Virus record (IMG/VR): IMGVR_UViG_3300034198_015548
Location: 1 to 25,727 of that record
Direction: 5' to 3' (one strand)
DNA from: a virus
Length of the DNA: 25,727 nt
Shown here: one piece after another, positions 1-6,803 of the stretch
Layout: every line of letters starts with the position of its first letter
How positions within the stretch are numbered: the first letter of the stretch is position 1
The notes under the pieces: generated by a model
Database searches by the model: none
What the model was told of the DNA's origin: nothing
Seen by the model: only the letters and a program-made list of their open reading frames with translations
Position numbers and translations under genes: made by a program

Positions 1-28
1 AGGTCACGATAGGTCACGATAGGTCACG
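1..28. repeat. 10-bp tandem repeat at window edge
   Basis: Two full copies of AGGTCACGAT and an 8-base third copy (AGGTCACG) lie head to tail from the first base. The array may continue upstream of the window, so its true copy number is unknown. Such short tandem arrays can be iterons or protein-binding sites near origins or packaging sites. No function can be assigned here; nothing similar is seen at the right edge. Confidence 0.8.
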
Positions 29-964
29 GCGCGTAGTCTTGGCGTGGTTTCGCGTTCATCGATCTTGCGCCCGGCGTTTGTCCGTCATTGTTTTTTTTCG
101 CGGCGGGGTCTTGCAAGAAAAGGAAGTTCGGTTGTAAAGTTCAGTCCATCACACGGCAGCAACACGTACGACCGGCGGGCAACGACGAAAAAATAAGCGT
201 CCCGCTCCGCAACCAGCGGCAATCCGGATCAAGGAAGCATCCGGCGAAAAGGAGACCAAGCGACGATGCCGTGTGACTGGTGAAAGAAAAACCCGCTCAT
301 TCCTTGGGGGGGTAGGGGGGGATTGTTTAATCGGCTTTGCCCTTGCCAGCGTTTTTAAGGTCAAAAGCGCGATAGATATCGCTTAAAGGCAAAGTCAAAA
401 CCGGCGCACGTGCCCGCGAGCGGTGGGCGTTTCATCGGCGCTGTTCGTTAGTATGCAAAGCGCGTGGCATTGAATCGCAACACGTTATGTTAAATCGCGG
501 GGAGGGGAAGGCGTGGGATTCGCCACAGAGCCGACCGAGTTGACGAATTCCCGACACCCACCTTCCTATAGACAGGCCAGTCGCGGGTTAGTCTTGGAAA
601 GCGCCCTTGTATCTCGGGTTGTCGCGTTAGGGTTGTCCGGCGGGGTTGTTATTCGGTTACTGGGTACAGTGCTGGTTGTTGTGCGGCGGTGTTGGCGGTG
701 CTCAGAATCTGAAAGGGCTTTGGGTTTGGGCGGGTTGCCAGACATCGTTGTGCGGCGCTGGTTGTCGGTTGCGTTTTCGGTTTGGTTTGGGCGTTGGTCT
801 TGGCTTTGGGTTCGGTGCTTGTCGCTGTGTCACCTAAGGTTACTAGTATCTGGACTTTGCCTGTGCTTGTGCGCGTGACCCCACCGATCTTCCCCCCAAG
901 TTTTTTTTGGGTTGCGTGATTATTATTTTTCCGTTATTGTATTTATTTTTTTACGGAACAATCC
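29..964. other. Long leader without a convincing gene; G-rich, with two G-quadruplex-type motifs
   Basis: About 0.94 kb with no open frame that looks like a real protein. The candidate frames are low-complexity and rich in Arg, Cys, Trp and Leu; the best of them (513-878, GTG start behind a purine-rich GGGGAGGGGAAGG) has no recognisable domain. The plus strand is markedly G+T rich from about 580 to 840. Two motifs stand out: two runs of seven G separated by TA (306-321), and four GGG runs with loops of 4, 3 and 1 bases (715-734). The last 60 bases are AT rich. A weak promoter-like pair, TTGCGT (912-917) and TATTGT (935-940) with a 17-base spacer, precedes the HNH gene. Confidence 0.6.
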
Positions 965-1423
965 ATGAAAACGCGAAAAACATGCAGTCGATGCGAGGCA
1001 GAAAAAGACATAACAGAGTTTGGACGTAACGCGGCAAAAGAAGATGGCCTGCAAAATTACTGCCTGCCGTGTATGAGGGAATATTCAAGATCACACGGAC
1101 GCCGAAAGCCAGAGGGATGGGCGAGAAAAACGGCAGACATGAAAGCGTACCAAGCAATTTACAGACAAAAAAATAAAGATCGCTTGAGAAAACAAATCAG
1201 CGAGTGGAAAAACAAAAACAGAAACATTGAACGTGAACGAATTAAATCAAAAGTTCGATACGCAATAAAAATAGGCAAATTGATTCGGCTTCCGTGCATA
1301 ACATGCGGAGACATGAAAGTTGACGCGCACCATCCGGACTATTCCAATCCGCTGGATGTGGTGTGGTTATGCAAGACGCATCACCAACAGCTACATGCCG
1401 AACAACGGTCTAAAACGAAGTGA
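965..1423 (+). CDS. HNH endonuclease with N-terminal zinc-finger-like module
   Basis: A 152-residue protein. An N-terminal CxxC...CxxC pair (Cys7, Cys10, Cys33, Cys36) precedes a long Lys/Arg-rich stretch (about 45-105). A C-terminal HNH-type site follows: Cys111xxCys114, then Asp120-Ala-His122-His123-Pro-Asp-Tyr, then Cys136-x-x-His139-His140-xxx-His144. The family cuts DNA through a beta-beta-alpha-metal fold, and the four cysteines probably hold a structural zinc. A weak GGAA (955-958) precedes the ATG by six bases. The gene is A-rich and Lys-rich, unlike the G-rich genes beside it, which suits a mobile, free-standing homing-type gene. HNH genes near terminase can also take part in cos cleavage in some phages. 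Family assignment is good; role is inferred. Confidence 0.85.
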   Translation: MKTRKTCSRCEAEKDITEFGRNAAKEDGLQNYCLPCMREYSRSHGRRKPEGWARKTADMKAYQAIYRQKNKDRLRKQISEWKNKNRNIERERIKSKVRYAIKIGKLIRLPCITCGDMKVDAHHPDYSNPLDVVWLCKTHHQQLHAEQRSKTK

Positions 1424-1430
1424 TCGTTTT
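1412..1430 (+). terminator. Possible weak terminator overlapping the HNH gene stop
   Basis: A 7-bp stem pairs AAAACGA (1412-1418) with TCGTTTT (1424-1430), with the TGA stop in a five-base loop, and runs into one more T. The stem has only two GC pairs, so it would be weak and could act in either direction. It may isolate the HNH gene from the operon that follows. Confidence 0.3.
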
Positions 1431-1476
1431 TGACTTTGAATTTTATCCATAGGTTTTGACTTTGCTTTACGGTCAA
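1428..1476 (+). promoter_or_regulatory. Operator-like direct repeats upstream of the winged-helix gene
   Basis: The 11-mer TTTTGACTTTG occurs twice with 26-base spacing (1428-1438 and 1454-1464). The second copy also forms an inverted pair TTGAC (1456-1460) and GTCAA (1472-1476). TTGACT resembles a -35 box, but neither copy has a good -10 box at 16-18 bases. The position just ahead of a DNA-binding protein gene suits an autoregulatory operator. The 9-mer TTTGACTTT recurs at the -35 of the promoter near 9173. Confidence 0.4.
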
Positions 1477-1495
1477 CGGGGTGGCAGATACGTGA

Positions 1496-1834
1496 ATGTT
1501 GCGTTTTTCGTTGATGTCGAGTATTTTGTTTCGCGTGGAACATAAACCGATCTGGCAGGACAGGAGATTAAAGCCGCTGCACTACCGTCTGTTGTGGTGG
1601 CTGCTGGACATGGGTGCTGCGGGCGGGTTATTGGGTAGGGGCTGGATGCTGGTTGCGAGTATGGATTTGGGAGTGCACCGGATAACGCTGAACAGGGCGT
1701 TGAAGCGGTTGGTTTCGGAAGGGATTGTTGTTGCGGGCAGGAAAGGGAGTTTCGGGGTCAGGGTCGAGAGTTTGGAGTCTGACGCGGATCAAACAAGGGT
1801 TTATTTAGTGGGTGCGAGGGGGCAACGGATATGA
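1496..1834 (+). CDS. Winged-helix DNA-binding protein, phage replication or regulatory type
   Basis: A 112-residue protein. Residues about 25-95 read as a winged helix: a helix with Leu-His-Tyr-Arg-Leu-Leu-Trp-Trp (28-35), a helix-turn-helix around Met55-Asp-Leu-Gly-Val-His-Arg-Ile-Thr-Leu-Asn-Arg-Ala-Leu-Lys-Arg-Leu (to 72), and a wing around Gly81-Arg-Lys-Gly-Ser-Phe. Similar domains occur in phage replication initiators and transcription regulators; this one has no extra catalytic part. The start is uncertain: ATG at 1496 has no clear ribosome site, and Met7 (1514) is possible. It heads a cluster whose next gene overlaps it by ATGA. Upstream repeats may be its binding sites. Confidence 0.6.
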   Translation: MLRFSLMSSILFRVEHKPIWQDRRLKPLHYRLLWWLLDMGAAGGLLGRGWMLVASMDLGVHRITLNRALKRLVSEGIVVAGRKGSFGVRVESLESDADQTRVYLVGARGQRI

Positions 1835-2082
1835 GCAGGGCATTGGAGATTTGCAAGAAGAATTTGGCTCCTGCGAAGGCGAGGGCTGAAGAAAACAGGG
1901 CGGCGTTTCCTGCGGTTGCGGAGATTCTCAACAAATTTCGATTGGATAACGAGCGAAACGAGGGCGGGATTCAGTTCGATCCGAAAGTTGTGTGGGTGTT
2001 GAACGAGGAACGGGAAGTCGGGCGGGTTACGGATTACGGTCGGGCGGGTCGGGAGAGGTATTTGCGAGGGCTGAAAGCGTGA
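1831..2082 (+). CDS. Small hypothetical protein
   Basis: An 83-residue, charged protein I do not recognise. It starts in an ATGA overlap with the winged-helix gene and ends in a GTGA overlap with the next small gene, so it is almost certainly translated as part of that operon. The N-terminal half is Ala/Lys/Glu-rich and probably helical. The C-terminal third is Arg/Gly-rich. There is no membrane segment, metal motif or catalytic motif. The third codon positions are G-rich like the flanking genes, which supports it being native to this cluster. Confidence 0.6.
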   Translation: MSRALEICKKNLAPAKARAEENRAAFPAVAEILNKFRLDNERNEGGIQFDPKVVWVLNEEREVGRVTDYGRAGRERYLRGLKA

Positions 2083-2219
2083 TTGCGCTGGCGGCGTTTA
2101 TTTGCGGCGTATGCGTTGCGTGTTGCGCGTGGGCGATGTGCGAGCGGGATGCGGTGTGGTCTTCGGTGTTTTTTTTGCTGGCGGGGATAACGGCGGCGCA
2201 GTGGTGGGGCGGGCTATGA
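2079..2219 (+). CDS. Small two-helix membrane protein (GTG start)
   Basis: A 46-residue protein reading from GTG at 2079, the start that gives a GTGA overlap with the upstream gene. It ends in an ATGA overlap with the next one. An in-frame ATG further upstream (1992) would bury the start in the previous gene and adds only low-complexity Gly/Arg sequence. Two hydrophobic segments are seen, about residues 2-20 (with four cysteines or nearby Cys) and 28-45, joined by a short loop containing Glu-Arg-Asp. Function is unknown. Tiny two-helix proteins in phages may be holin-like, or involved in superinfection exclusion; nothing here decides. Confidence 0.5.
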   Translation: MIALAAFICGVCVACCAWAMCERDAVWSSVFFLLAGITAAQWWGGL

Positions 2220-2530
2220 GTTTGCTGGATCAACCGAAGATCAAGCCGGCGAAGGGCAGGATTGTCAGGCCGTTGGGGTCGGATTCTCCGTCAATTCACT
2301 CTAACAGGAAGCGTGTGGATGCCGAGCCTAGAGAAAAGGCTGTCAATCTGTTGAGTCCGAAAGAGCGGGCGGCAATCAAAAAAACCAATACGGAGTATTG
2401 GAAGATTGTCTATCGGATAAGGCAGATAGAGGCGAGAATAGAGGCGGAACAGAAAAAGCTGTTGCTTGCAAAGAAAGACTTGTCTGCTGTCGAAAAGAAG
2501 CCGCGATTTATACTGCCGCAGGGAGAGTAG
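2216..2530 (+). CDS. Small basic protein with C-terminal coiled coil
   Basis: A 104-residue protein beginning at the ATG of an ATGA overlap (2216). The N-terminal half is Lys/Arg/Pro/Ser-rich and probably disordered. Residues about 47-95 form a predicted helix with heptad-like spacing (Tyr-Arg-Ile-Arg-Gln-Ile-Glu-Ala-Arg-Ile-Glu-Ala-Glu-Gln), typical of a coiled coil. I do not recognise the family. Its place two genes before the large terminase leaves a role as a small terminase or packaging accessory possible, since many small terminases combine a basic DNA-binding part with a helical oligomerisation part. That is inference from position only. Confidence 0.6.
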   Translation: MSLLDQPKIKPAKGRIVRPLGSDSPSIHSNRKRVDAEPREKAVNLLSPKERAAIKKTNTEYWKIVYRIRQIEARIEAEQKKLLLAKKDLSAVEKKPRFILPQGE

Positions 2531-2533
2531 GAT

Positions 2534-2731
2534 ATGCCGCCGATGCCCATGCCGAACGCCGATGCCGCCGAAGGGTTTATCAAGTATTACTCAGGCTTAT
2601 CCACGGAGGAAAGCAAACTGCGGTTCTTGCAGATGTTGAAAGAGCGGCGGGATTTGAATCTCGACCCGATTGCGGGGGATTTGCTGCCTAAACTTGCCGA
2701 GCGGTGGGTTTTGGAGAGGGTAAAGCGGTAA
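2534..2731 (+). CDS. Small helical protein upstream of terminase; small-terminase candidate
   Basis: A 65-residue protein directly before the large terminase gene (seven-base gap). After a short Met/Pro-rich start it is helical and charged: Ser-Thr-Glu-Glu-Ser-Lys-Leu-Arg-Phe-Leu-Gln-Met-Leu-Lys-Glu-Arg-Arg near residues 23-39, then a second helix to the end. The ATG is preceded by GGGAGAG (2521-2527), a good ribosome site. A small terminase often lies here, but at 65 residues this is shorter than most and no clear helix-turn-helix is seen. Treat the packaging role as a positional guess. Confidence 0.55.
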   Translation: MPPMPMPNADAAEGFIKYYSGLSTEESKLRFLQMLKERRDLNLDPIAGDLLPKLAERWVLERVKR

Positions 2732-2738
2732 CGCGGGT

Positions 2739-4505
2739 ATGAGCGCCTTTAATCTGCAAAACTTCTGGAAGTTCTGCTCTGCGTTGCAGATCGATACCAA
2801 AGAGTTAGGGCTTACTACGCTTAATCCCAAGACGCTGTTGGGAACGCAGCGGTATTTCATCGAAGAAGTTGCGAAGGGGCTTGAAGAAGGGGTGCATACC
2901 TTTGTTGTGCTGAAGGGCCGGCAGTTGGGGATTACAACGATTTCCCTTGCGCTCGACTTGTATTGGATGTTCAAACACAACGGCATGTCGGGATCGATGG
3001 TTACGCACGACGAAGAAACCAGAGACATGTTCCGATCAACGCTTGCGATGTATATGGATGGATTGCCGAATGAATTTAAGCGCCCACTTGTCACACATAA
3101 CCGGAGTCAGCTTACCCTCAAGAATCGGTCGCGATTTGCGTATCAGGTTGCAGGTACAAGAAAAAACTCCAAGTTGGGTAAAGGTAAGGCTCTTACGTTC
3201 CTCCATGCTACAGAGTGCTCTGAATACGGAGATGAGGAAGGGCTGGCGTCACTAGAGGCGTCGCTTGCGGAACAAAACCCGAACAGATTGTTTATTTGGG
3301 AGACAACGGCGCAGGGATACAACGCTTTTTTCGATATGTGGGAAGATGCAAAGGCTTCGCACACGAAGAAGGCAATCTTTATCGGCTGGTGGCGCAATCA
3401 GTTTTACCGCAAGAAAAAAGGCAGCATCGAATACGAAGTGTATTGGGATGGCCGGCTGACGCCCGAGGAAAAGAAGTGGGTTCGTCAGGTCAAGCAGTTA
3501 TACGACTTCGACATTGACGACGAACAAATGGCTTGGTGGCGATGGGCGCTGAACGAGAAGTCGCGGGATGAAACGCTGCACATGCAGAATTACCCGCCGA
3601 CAGAGGACTACGCTTTTGTCCTGTCTGGAAGCCAGTTTTTCAACGCGGCCAGAATCAACGACGAATACAAGCGGGCGTCGAAGTTTGATTTCCACAATTA
3701 CCGTTTTATACTCCGCGAATCGTTTGAAGATACGGACATTCAGGAGTGCAACGAGAAAAATGGAAACCTCAAGATTTGGGAGTTCCCCAAAGGACAGGGC
3801 CATTACGTTATCGGCGCTGATCCCGCGTACGGATCATCCGATTGGGCCGACCGGTTCTGCGTGTCGGTTTGGCGATGTTACGCTGATGGCATGGAACAGG
3901 TTGCCGAGTTCTGTACGCCAGATTGCTCCACTTTCCAGTTTGCTTGGGTCATGATCTACCTTGCCGCCAGCTACATCAACGGCGGCGGTTCAGTCATGCT
4001 GAATCTTGAAATTAACGGGCCGGGTCAGGCCGTTTGGCAGGAAATCCAGAATTTGAAGCGCACCGCCGTCAATCAGCCGGGCGAATCGGGTGCAAGACTT
4101 TACGCCGTCATCGCAAACATTCAAAATTACCTGTACAAGCGGTTGGATAGTATGGGAGCGCCGTCCGCCTATCACTGGAAAACAACCGGAGACACGAAAG
4201 AGCGCATGTTCAATTTGCTCAAGGATTGTTTCGAGCGCGGAATTTCTCTGGTGAAGTCGAAAGAAATGGTTGACGAAATGAAAAACGTCATACGGGATGG
4301 CGGAATTTTGGGTGCGCCGGGCAGGGGCAAGGACGACAGGGTTGTTGCCGCCGCTCTCGCGCACGTGGCGTGGGCTGATTTTGTCCGGATGCGTATGGTT
4401 CAGCAGGGAATGACGAGGGAGCAGGGCCGTATACGGGATCAGGGTTCGGCAAAGGATGCCAACAGCGTATCGGGCTTTCTTAAATCAATCGGATTGGCGG
4501 CATAA
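2739..4505 (+). CDS. terL: Terminase large subunit (ATPase and nuclease)
   Basis: A 588-residue packaging motor, the normal size. The ATPase half has the Walker A variant Lys59-Gly-Arg-Gln-Leu-Gly-Ile-Thr-Thr67, a Walker B-like strand Leu-Thr-Phe-Leu-His-Ala-Thr-Glu ending at Glu159, and a coupling motif Glu188-Thr-Thr-Ala-Gln-Gly193. The RNase H-like nuclease half has acidic residues in Gly-Ala-Asp361-Pro-Ala-Tyr-Gly, Leu-Glu424-Ile-Asn, and Lys-Asp-Asp533-Arg-Val-Val-Ala-Ala, the expected order of metal ligands. It docks on the portal to cut and translocate DNA into proheads. The ATG has only a weak GCGGGT upstream. All key motifs are present, so the gene looks functional. Naming is confident; packaging strategy (cos, pac or direct terminal repeats) cannot be read from it. 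Confidence 0.95.
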   Translation: MSAFNLQNFWKFCSALQIDTKELGLTTLNPKTLLGTQRYFIEEVAKGLEEGVHTFVVLKGRQLGITTISLALDLYWMFKHNGMSGSMVTHDEETRDMFRSTLAMYMDGLPNEFKRPLVTHNRSQLTLKNRSRFAYQVAGTRKNSKLGKGKALTFLHATECSEYGDEEGLASLEASLAEQNPNRLFIWETTAQGYNAFFDMWEDAKASHTKKAIFIGWWRNQFYRKKKGSIEYEVYWDGRLTPEEKKWVRQVKQLYDFDIDDEQMAWWRWALNEKSRDETLHMQNYPPTEDYAFVLSGSQFFNAARINDEYKRASKFDFHNYRFILRESFEDTDIQECNEKNGNLKIWEFPKGQGHYVIGADPAYGSSDWADRFCVSVWRCYADGMEQVAEFCTPDCSTFQFAWVMIYLAASYINGGGSVMLNLEINGPGQAVWQEIQNLKRTAVNQPGESGARLYAVIANIQNYLYKRLDSMGAPSAYHWKTTGDTKERMFNLLKDCFERGISLVKSKEMVDEMKNVIRDGGILGAPGRGKDDRVVAAALAHVAWADFVRMRMVQQGMTREQGRIRDQGSAKDANSVSGFLKSIGLAA

Positions 4506-4506
4506 A

Positions 4507-4833
4507 TTGAGCCTTAACGCATTTGGCCCGCGAAGCCTGAATTTCAACATTGCTGCAACGCAAACCCCATCGACAGCGATCCAGATTTCTGCCGATCCGT
4601 TGTGCGATGTTTATCAGTTCATCAATACCGGCACCGCAATTGCTTACATTGCAGTCGGCAATTCTAAAGACATTCAAGCTGCAATTGCCGCGCCGAACGT
4701 GCCGGCAAACGGAACGCCAATTCTGCCGAACGAGATTGTCCTGTATCGATTCGGGCCTAACTCTTGGATTTCCGCGATTTGCGATACGGGCAAGACAACA
4801 AACCTGTTCATAACCGTAGGCGAGGGAATGTAA
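4507..4833 (+). CDS. Small beta-rich virion-like protein
   Basis: A 108-residue protein read from TTG at 4507, one base after the terminase stop. The longer ATG frame (4456) overlaps the terminase end by 50 bases and is less likely, though neither start has a good ribosome site. The sequence is rich in Thr, Ala, Ile, Asn and Pro with alternating hydrophobic residues (such as Cys-Asp-Val-Tyr-Gln-Phe-Ile-Asn-Thr-Gly), as in small beta-sandwich decoration or head-fibre base proteins. No membrane segment or enzyme motif. It is followed at once by the fibre gene, so it may be its partner in the particle. Family not recognised. Confidence 0.6.
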   Translation: MSLNAFGPRSLNFNIAATQTPSTAIQISADPLCDVYQFINTGTAIAYIAVGNSKDIQAAIAAPNVPANGTPILPNEIVLYRFGPNSWISAICDTGKTTNLFITVGEGM

Positions 4834-4834
4834 C

Positions 4835-5917
4835 GTGGGTCTGAAAGCGGTAGGTTCTTCCAGCAGCGGATCAATTTCCCTGCCGGTCGCTGTTGGCGAC
4901 GGCGGAACAGGCGCAACATCTTTCACGGCAACCCGCCTGCTGATCGGAAACGGAACAAGTCCAATTACGACTGATGCAGGATTGACGTTTACTGGAGGCA
5001 CTCTTTATACCAGCGGTATCAGCAGCAAGCCCTTAACCGGCAACGGTAGCGGAGCGGGCAACGAAATATTCGGCGCTGGCGCAAATATCAACAGTAGTGT
5101 GCGAATCAACAACACACTGCTTGGGAACGGCGCGTATGTAAATGATACGGGAGCCTTTAGTGATGAAAACGTAATAATTGGATGCCTTGCTGGAATACAG
5201 GGTGCTCGTAGATCGGTCGCCATAGGAAAAAGCACTTTCTTAAATGCTTTATTTGGGGAAAACTGCATCCTTATTGGATACAATTCTTCCGCTAGCGGCA
5301 ACTTCATGACAATTGTTGGCGCTAACAACACTATTACAACCGGTCAAAATGCCACACTCTACGGACTAGGAAATACTTACAACTCTGCTAACGGTGCGAT
5401 AGGAATTTTTGGGAATTTCAACACCTATTCTGGCGCATCTCACAGGGGCGGCGGTCTTTTTGGAGTCGGCCTATATTCGCTTCGAGATCGTGAGTTGGGC
5501 ATAGGTCACTCGTATGGATTTGTTGGTGGCGGTTTCGGGCTTTCGTTCACCGGAGAAACTGGGGCGTATGTTCCCCGTGAGTTGGGCCGAACTGTTTTTG
5601 ATTGGGTTGATGCAACAGATGCAACGCGGAAGTCTAGGGTTATCAACTATGTTCGCGACAATACAACTGAACGTGAATATCTGCGCGCAGAATCAAACGG
5701 CACTGGCGCAGATGTTAATTTCAACGGTGCAAGTTATACCTTTGCAGTTCCAGTCAAATTTGCAGGTTACACAGTAGCAACACTTCCAGCAGGAACAGTA
5801 GGTATGCGAGCATATGTAACTGATGCGCTTGCCCCAGTGTTCCTCACAGCATTAGTTGGCGGCGGGGCAATTACGTGCCCAGCATTTTACAATGGCGCGG
5901 CTTGGGTCGCAGGATAG
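4835..5917 (+). CDS. Fibre or adhesin-like virion protein with YadA-type repeats
   Basis: A 360-residue protein from GTG at 4835, behind GAGGGA (4823-4828). The N-terminal part carries Gly-Asp-Gly-Gly-Thr-Gly-Ala (about 22-28), a motif common in phage tail fibres. Residues about 65-205 are Gly/Asn/Ala/Ile-rich short repeats (for example Ser-Val-Ala-Ile-Gly-Lys-Ser, Cys-Ile-Leu-Ile-Gly-Tyr-Asn), resembling the left-handed beta-roll of trimeric autotransporter heads. The last 50 residues (Ala-Thr-Leu-Pro-Ala-Gly-Thr-Val-Gly to Trp-Val-Ala-Gly) form a compact tip seen in many fibre-like phage proteins. It probably forms a trimer exposed on the virion. Its place between terminase and portal, away from the other fibre gene, is unusual. 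No C-type lectin fold or diversity-generating element is seen. Confidence 0.75.
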   Translation: MGLKAVGSSSSGSISLPVAVGDGGTGATSFTATRLLIGNGTSPITTDAGLTFTGGTLYTSGISSKPLTGNGSGAGNEIFGAGANINSSVRINNTLLGNGAYVNDTGAFSDENVIIGCLAGIQGARRSVAIGKSTFLNALFGENCILIGYNSSASGNFMTIVGANNTITTGQNATLYGLGNTYNSANGAIGIFGNFNTYSGASHRGGGLFGVGLYSLRDRELGIGHSYGFVGGGFGLSFTGETGAYVPRELGRTVFDWVDATDATRKSRVINYVRDNTTEREYLRAESNGTGADVNFNGASYTFAVPVKFAGYTVATLPAGTVGMRAYVTDALAPVFLTALVGGGAITCPAFYNGAAWVAG

Positions 5918-5926
5918 GGGATAGTA

Positions 5927-6199
5927 ATGGCAATTTATACATACGAAACCAATGCCGACGAAGATGCGGCACTGAACTTGGAACTGATGAAAATCAATGG
6001 GCAGTTAGTATCTCAACAGCGCCCGCCAGTAGGTCTTGATGGTATGTGGCAATTGCTAATTGCAGATCGCTTGAAGCCGTTGACGCAGCAAGTATTGCAG
6101 CAGCGATTGCAGCCGGTGATTGAGGCTTACATGTCTTGCGACTGTCCGGTTAAGCGCCAAGCGATACTCGACGCGGCGGCGGAAGCGGGGAAGCAGTAG
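5927..6199 (+). CDS. Small fibre-associated hypothetical protein
   Basis: A 90-residue, mostly helical and acidic protein nine bases after the fibre gene, with AGGGGAT as ribosome site. It contains Asp-Glu-Asp-Ala-Ala-Leu-Asn-Leu-Glu-Leu (about 11-20), a central Leu/Gln-rich helix and a Cys-Asp-Cys pair near residue 71. Small genes directly behind fibre genes often encode assembly chaperones or attachment partners, and that is the most likely role here. I do not recognise the family, and the assignment rests on position. Confidence 0.55.
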   Translation: MAIYTYETNADEDAALNLELMKINGQLVSQQRPPVGLDGMWQLLIADRLKPLTQQVLQQRLQPVIEAYMSCDCPVKRQAILDAAAEAGKQ

Positions 6200-6330
6200 C
6201 ATGGATGCAGCGGACATGGCGGCCTTGGGGTAAATGAGAGTTCAAATTCCGCCGCCGCCGATTTTGTTCCGAAAGATTCTGCGGTTTTCAATTTGGCGAT
6301 TCCGGTTTTCTGTCGAATGGAGAAAACGAA

Positions 6331-6780
6331 TTGGCTGAAGCGCCTTCGCATTTGACAATGCCGGTTGAGGAAATCCGCGCAAGATTAGATGCGGCGCGGA
6401 AATATTTTCCGTTAAGGCAGATTGCCAAAATAGGTAATTTCAAAGGATCATCGTTACTAGGATTTATTGCGGGTCGAACGCCTAAAAAAAACGATAGATT
6501 CGGCCCGATGCGTCTAAGGCGTCTTGCGAAAATATGCCTTGATATTGAAACCGGCGCACTGCGGCATAACGGGAAGATGGTGGGTCGCGGCAGCAAGGCT
6601 TGGGCTGACGAACCGATACGACCACCTGTTATTGTGCATCGCGTCATGTTTGGACGATCCGGATCAGCGCCAAAACTGGTAAAAGGCGAAACTCCTGACG
6701 GCCAGAAAATGCCTTCTTTCGCAACTTTGTTTGCCGGAAAACCGGCCATTAGATTGCCGAAATTGTCCTTTAAGCGTTAA
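6331..6780 (+). CDS. Basic protein with helix-turn-helix-like N-terminus, unknown role
   Basis: A 149-residue, strongly basic protein starting at TTG 6331, eight bases after GGAG (6319-6322). Residues about 15-50 (Arg-Ala-Arg-Leu-Asp-Ala-Ala-Arg-Lys-Tyr-Phe-Pro-Leu-Arg-Gln-Ile-Ala-Lys) look like a helix-turn-helix, followed by Met60-Arg-Leu-Arg-Arg-Leu-Ala-Lys-Ile. The C-terminal half is Arg/Lys/Pro/Gly-rich without clear fold. It sits amid virion genes, between the fibre pair and the portal, where a DNA-binding protein is unexpected. It could be a late regulator, a packaged DNA-binding protein or an acquired gene. A 131-base stretch without a clear gene precedes it. Family not recognised. 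Confidence 0.6.
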   Translation: MAEAPSHLTMPVEEIRARLDAARKYFPLRQIAKIGNFKGSSLLGFIAGRTPKKNDRFGPMRLRRLAKICLDIETGALRHNGKMVGRGSKAWADEPIRPPVIVHRVMFGRSGSAPKLVKGETPDGQKMPSFATLFAGKPAIRLPKLSFKR

Positions 6781-6803
6781 ATACGGAAGTTAAGGAGCCT
6801 AAA

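Noticed and set aside
149-364. Minus-strand 71-codon frame with TTG start
   Set aside because: No ribosome site and Arg/Ala-rich composition from a GC-rich non-coding stretch.
513-878. 121-codon frame with GTG start behind a purine-rich site
   Set aside because: The protein is low-complexity, rich in Cys/Trp/Arg/Leu from G+T-rich DNA, with no recognisable domain. Left as a possibility inside the leader description.
892-904. Terminator from CCCCCCAAG followed by eight T
   Set aside because: There is no stem upstream of the T-run; only a 5-bp fold using the T-run itself is possible.
4835-5917. Diversity-generating retroelement target in the fibre gene
   Set aside because: No reverse transcriptase, template repeat or C-type lectin-like variable end is visible in the window.
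6175-6260. tRNA-like end: GGCGGCG (6175-6181) pairs with CGCCGCC (6253-6259), and GTTCAAAT (6240-6247) resembles a T-loop
   Set aside because: The T-stem does not pair, no D-arm or anticodon arm is found, there is no CCA or discriminator context, and the 5' arm lies inside the upstream coding region.
6234-6338. 34-codon Arg/Pro-rich frame (MRVQIPPPP...)
   Set aside because: No ribosome site, unusual composition, and it overlaps the better-supported TTG start at 6331; this kind of frame often arises from tRNA-like or GC-rich noncoding DNA.
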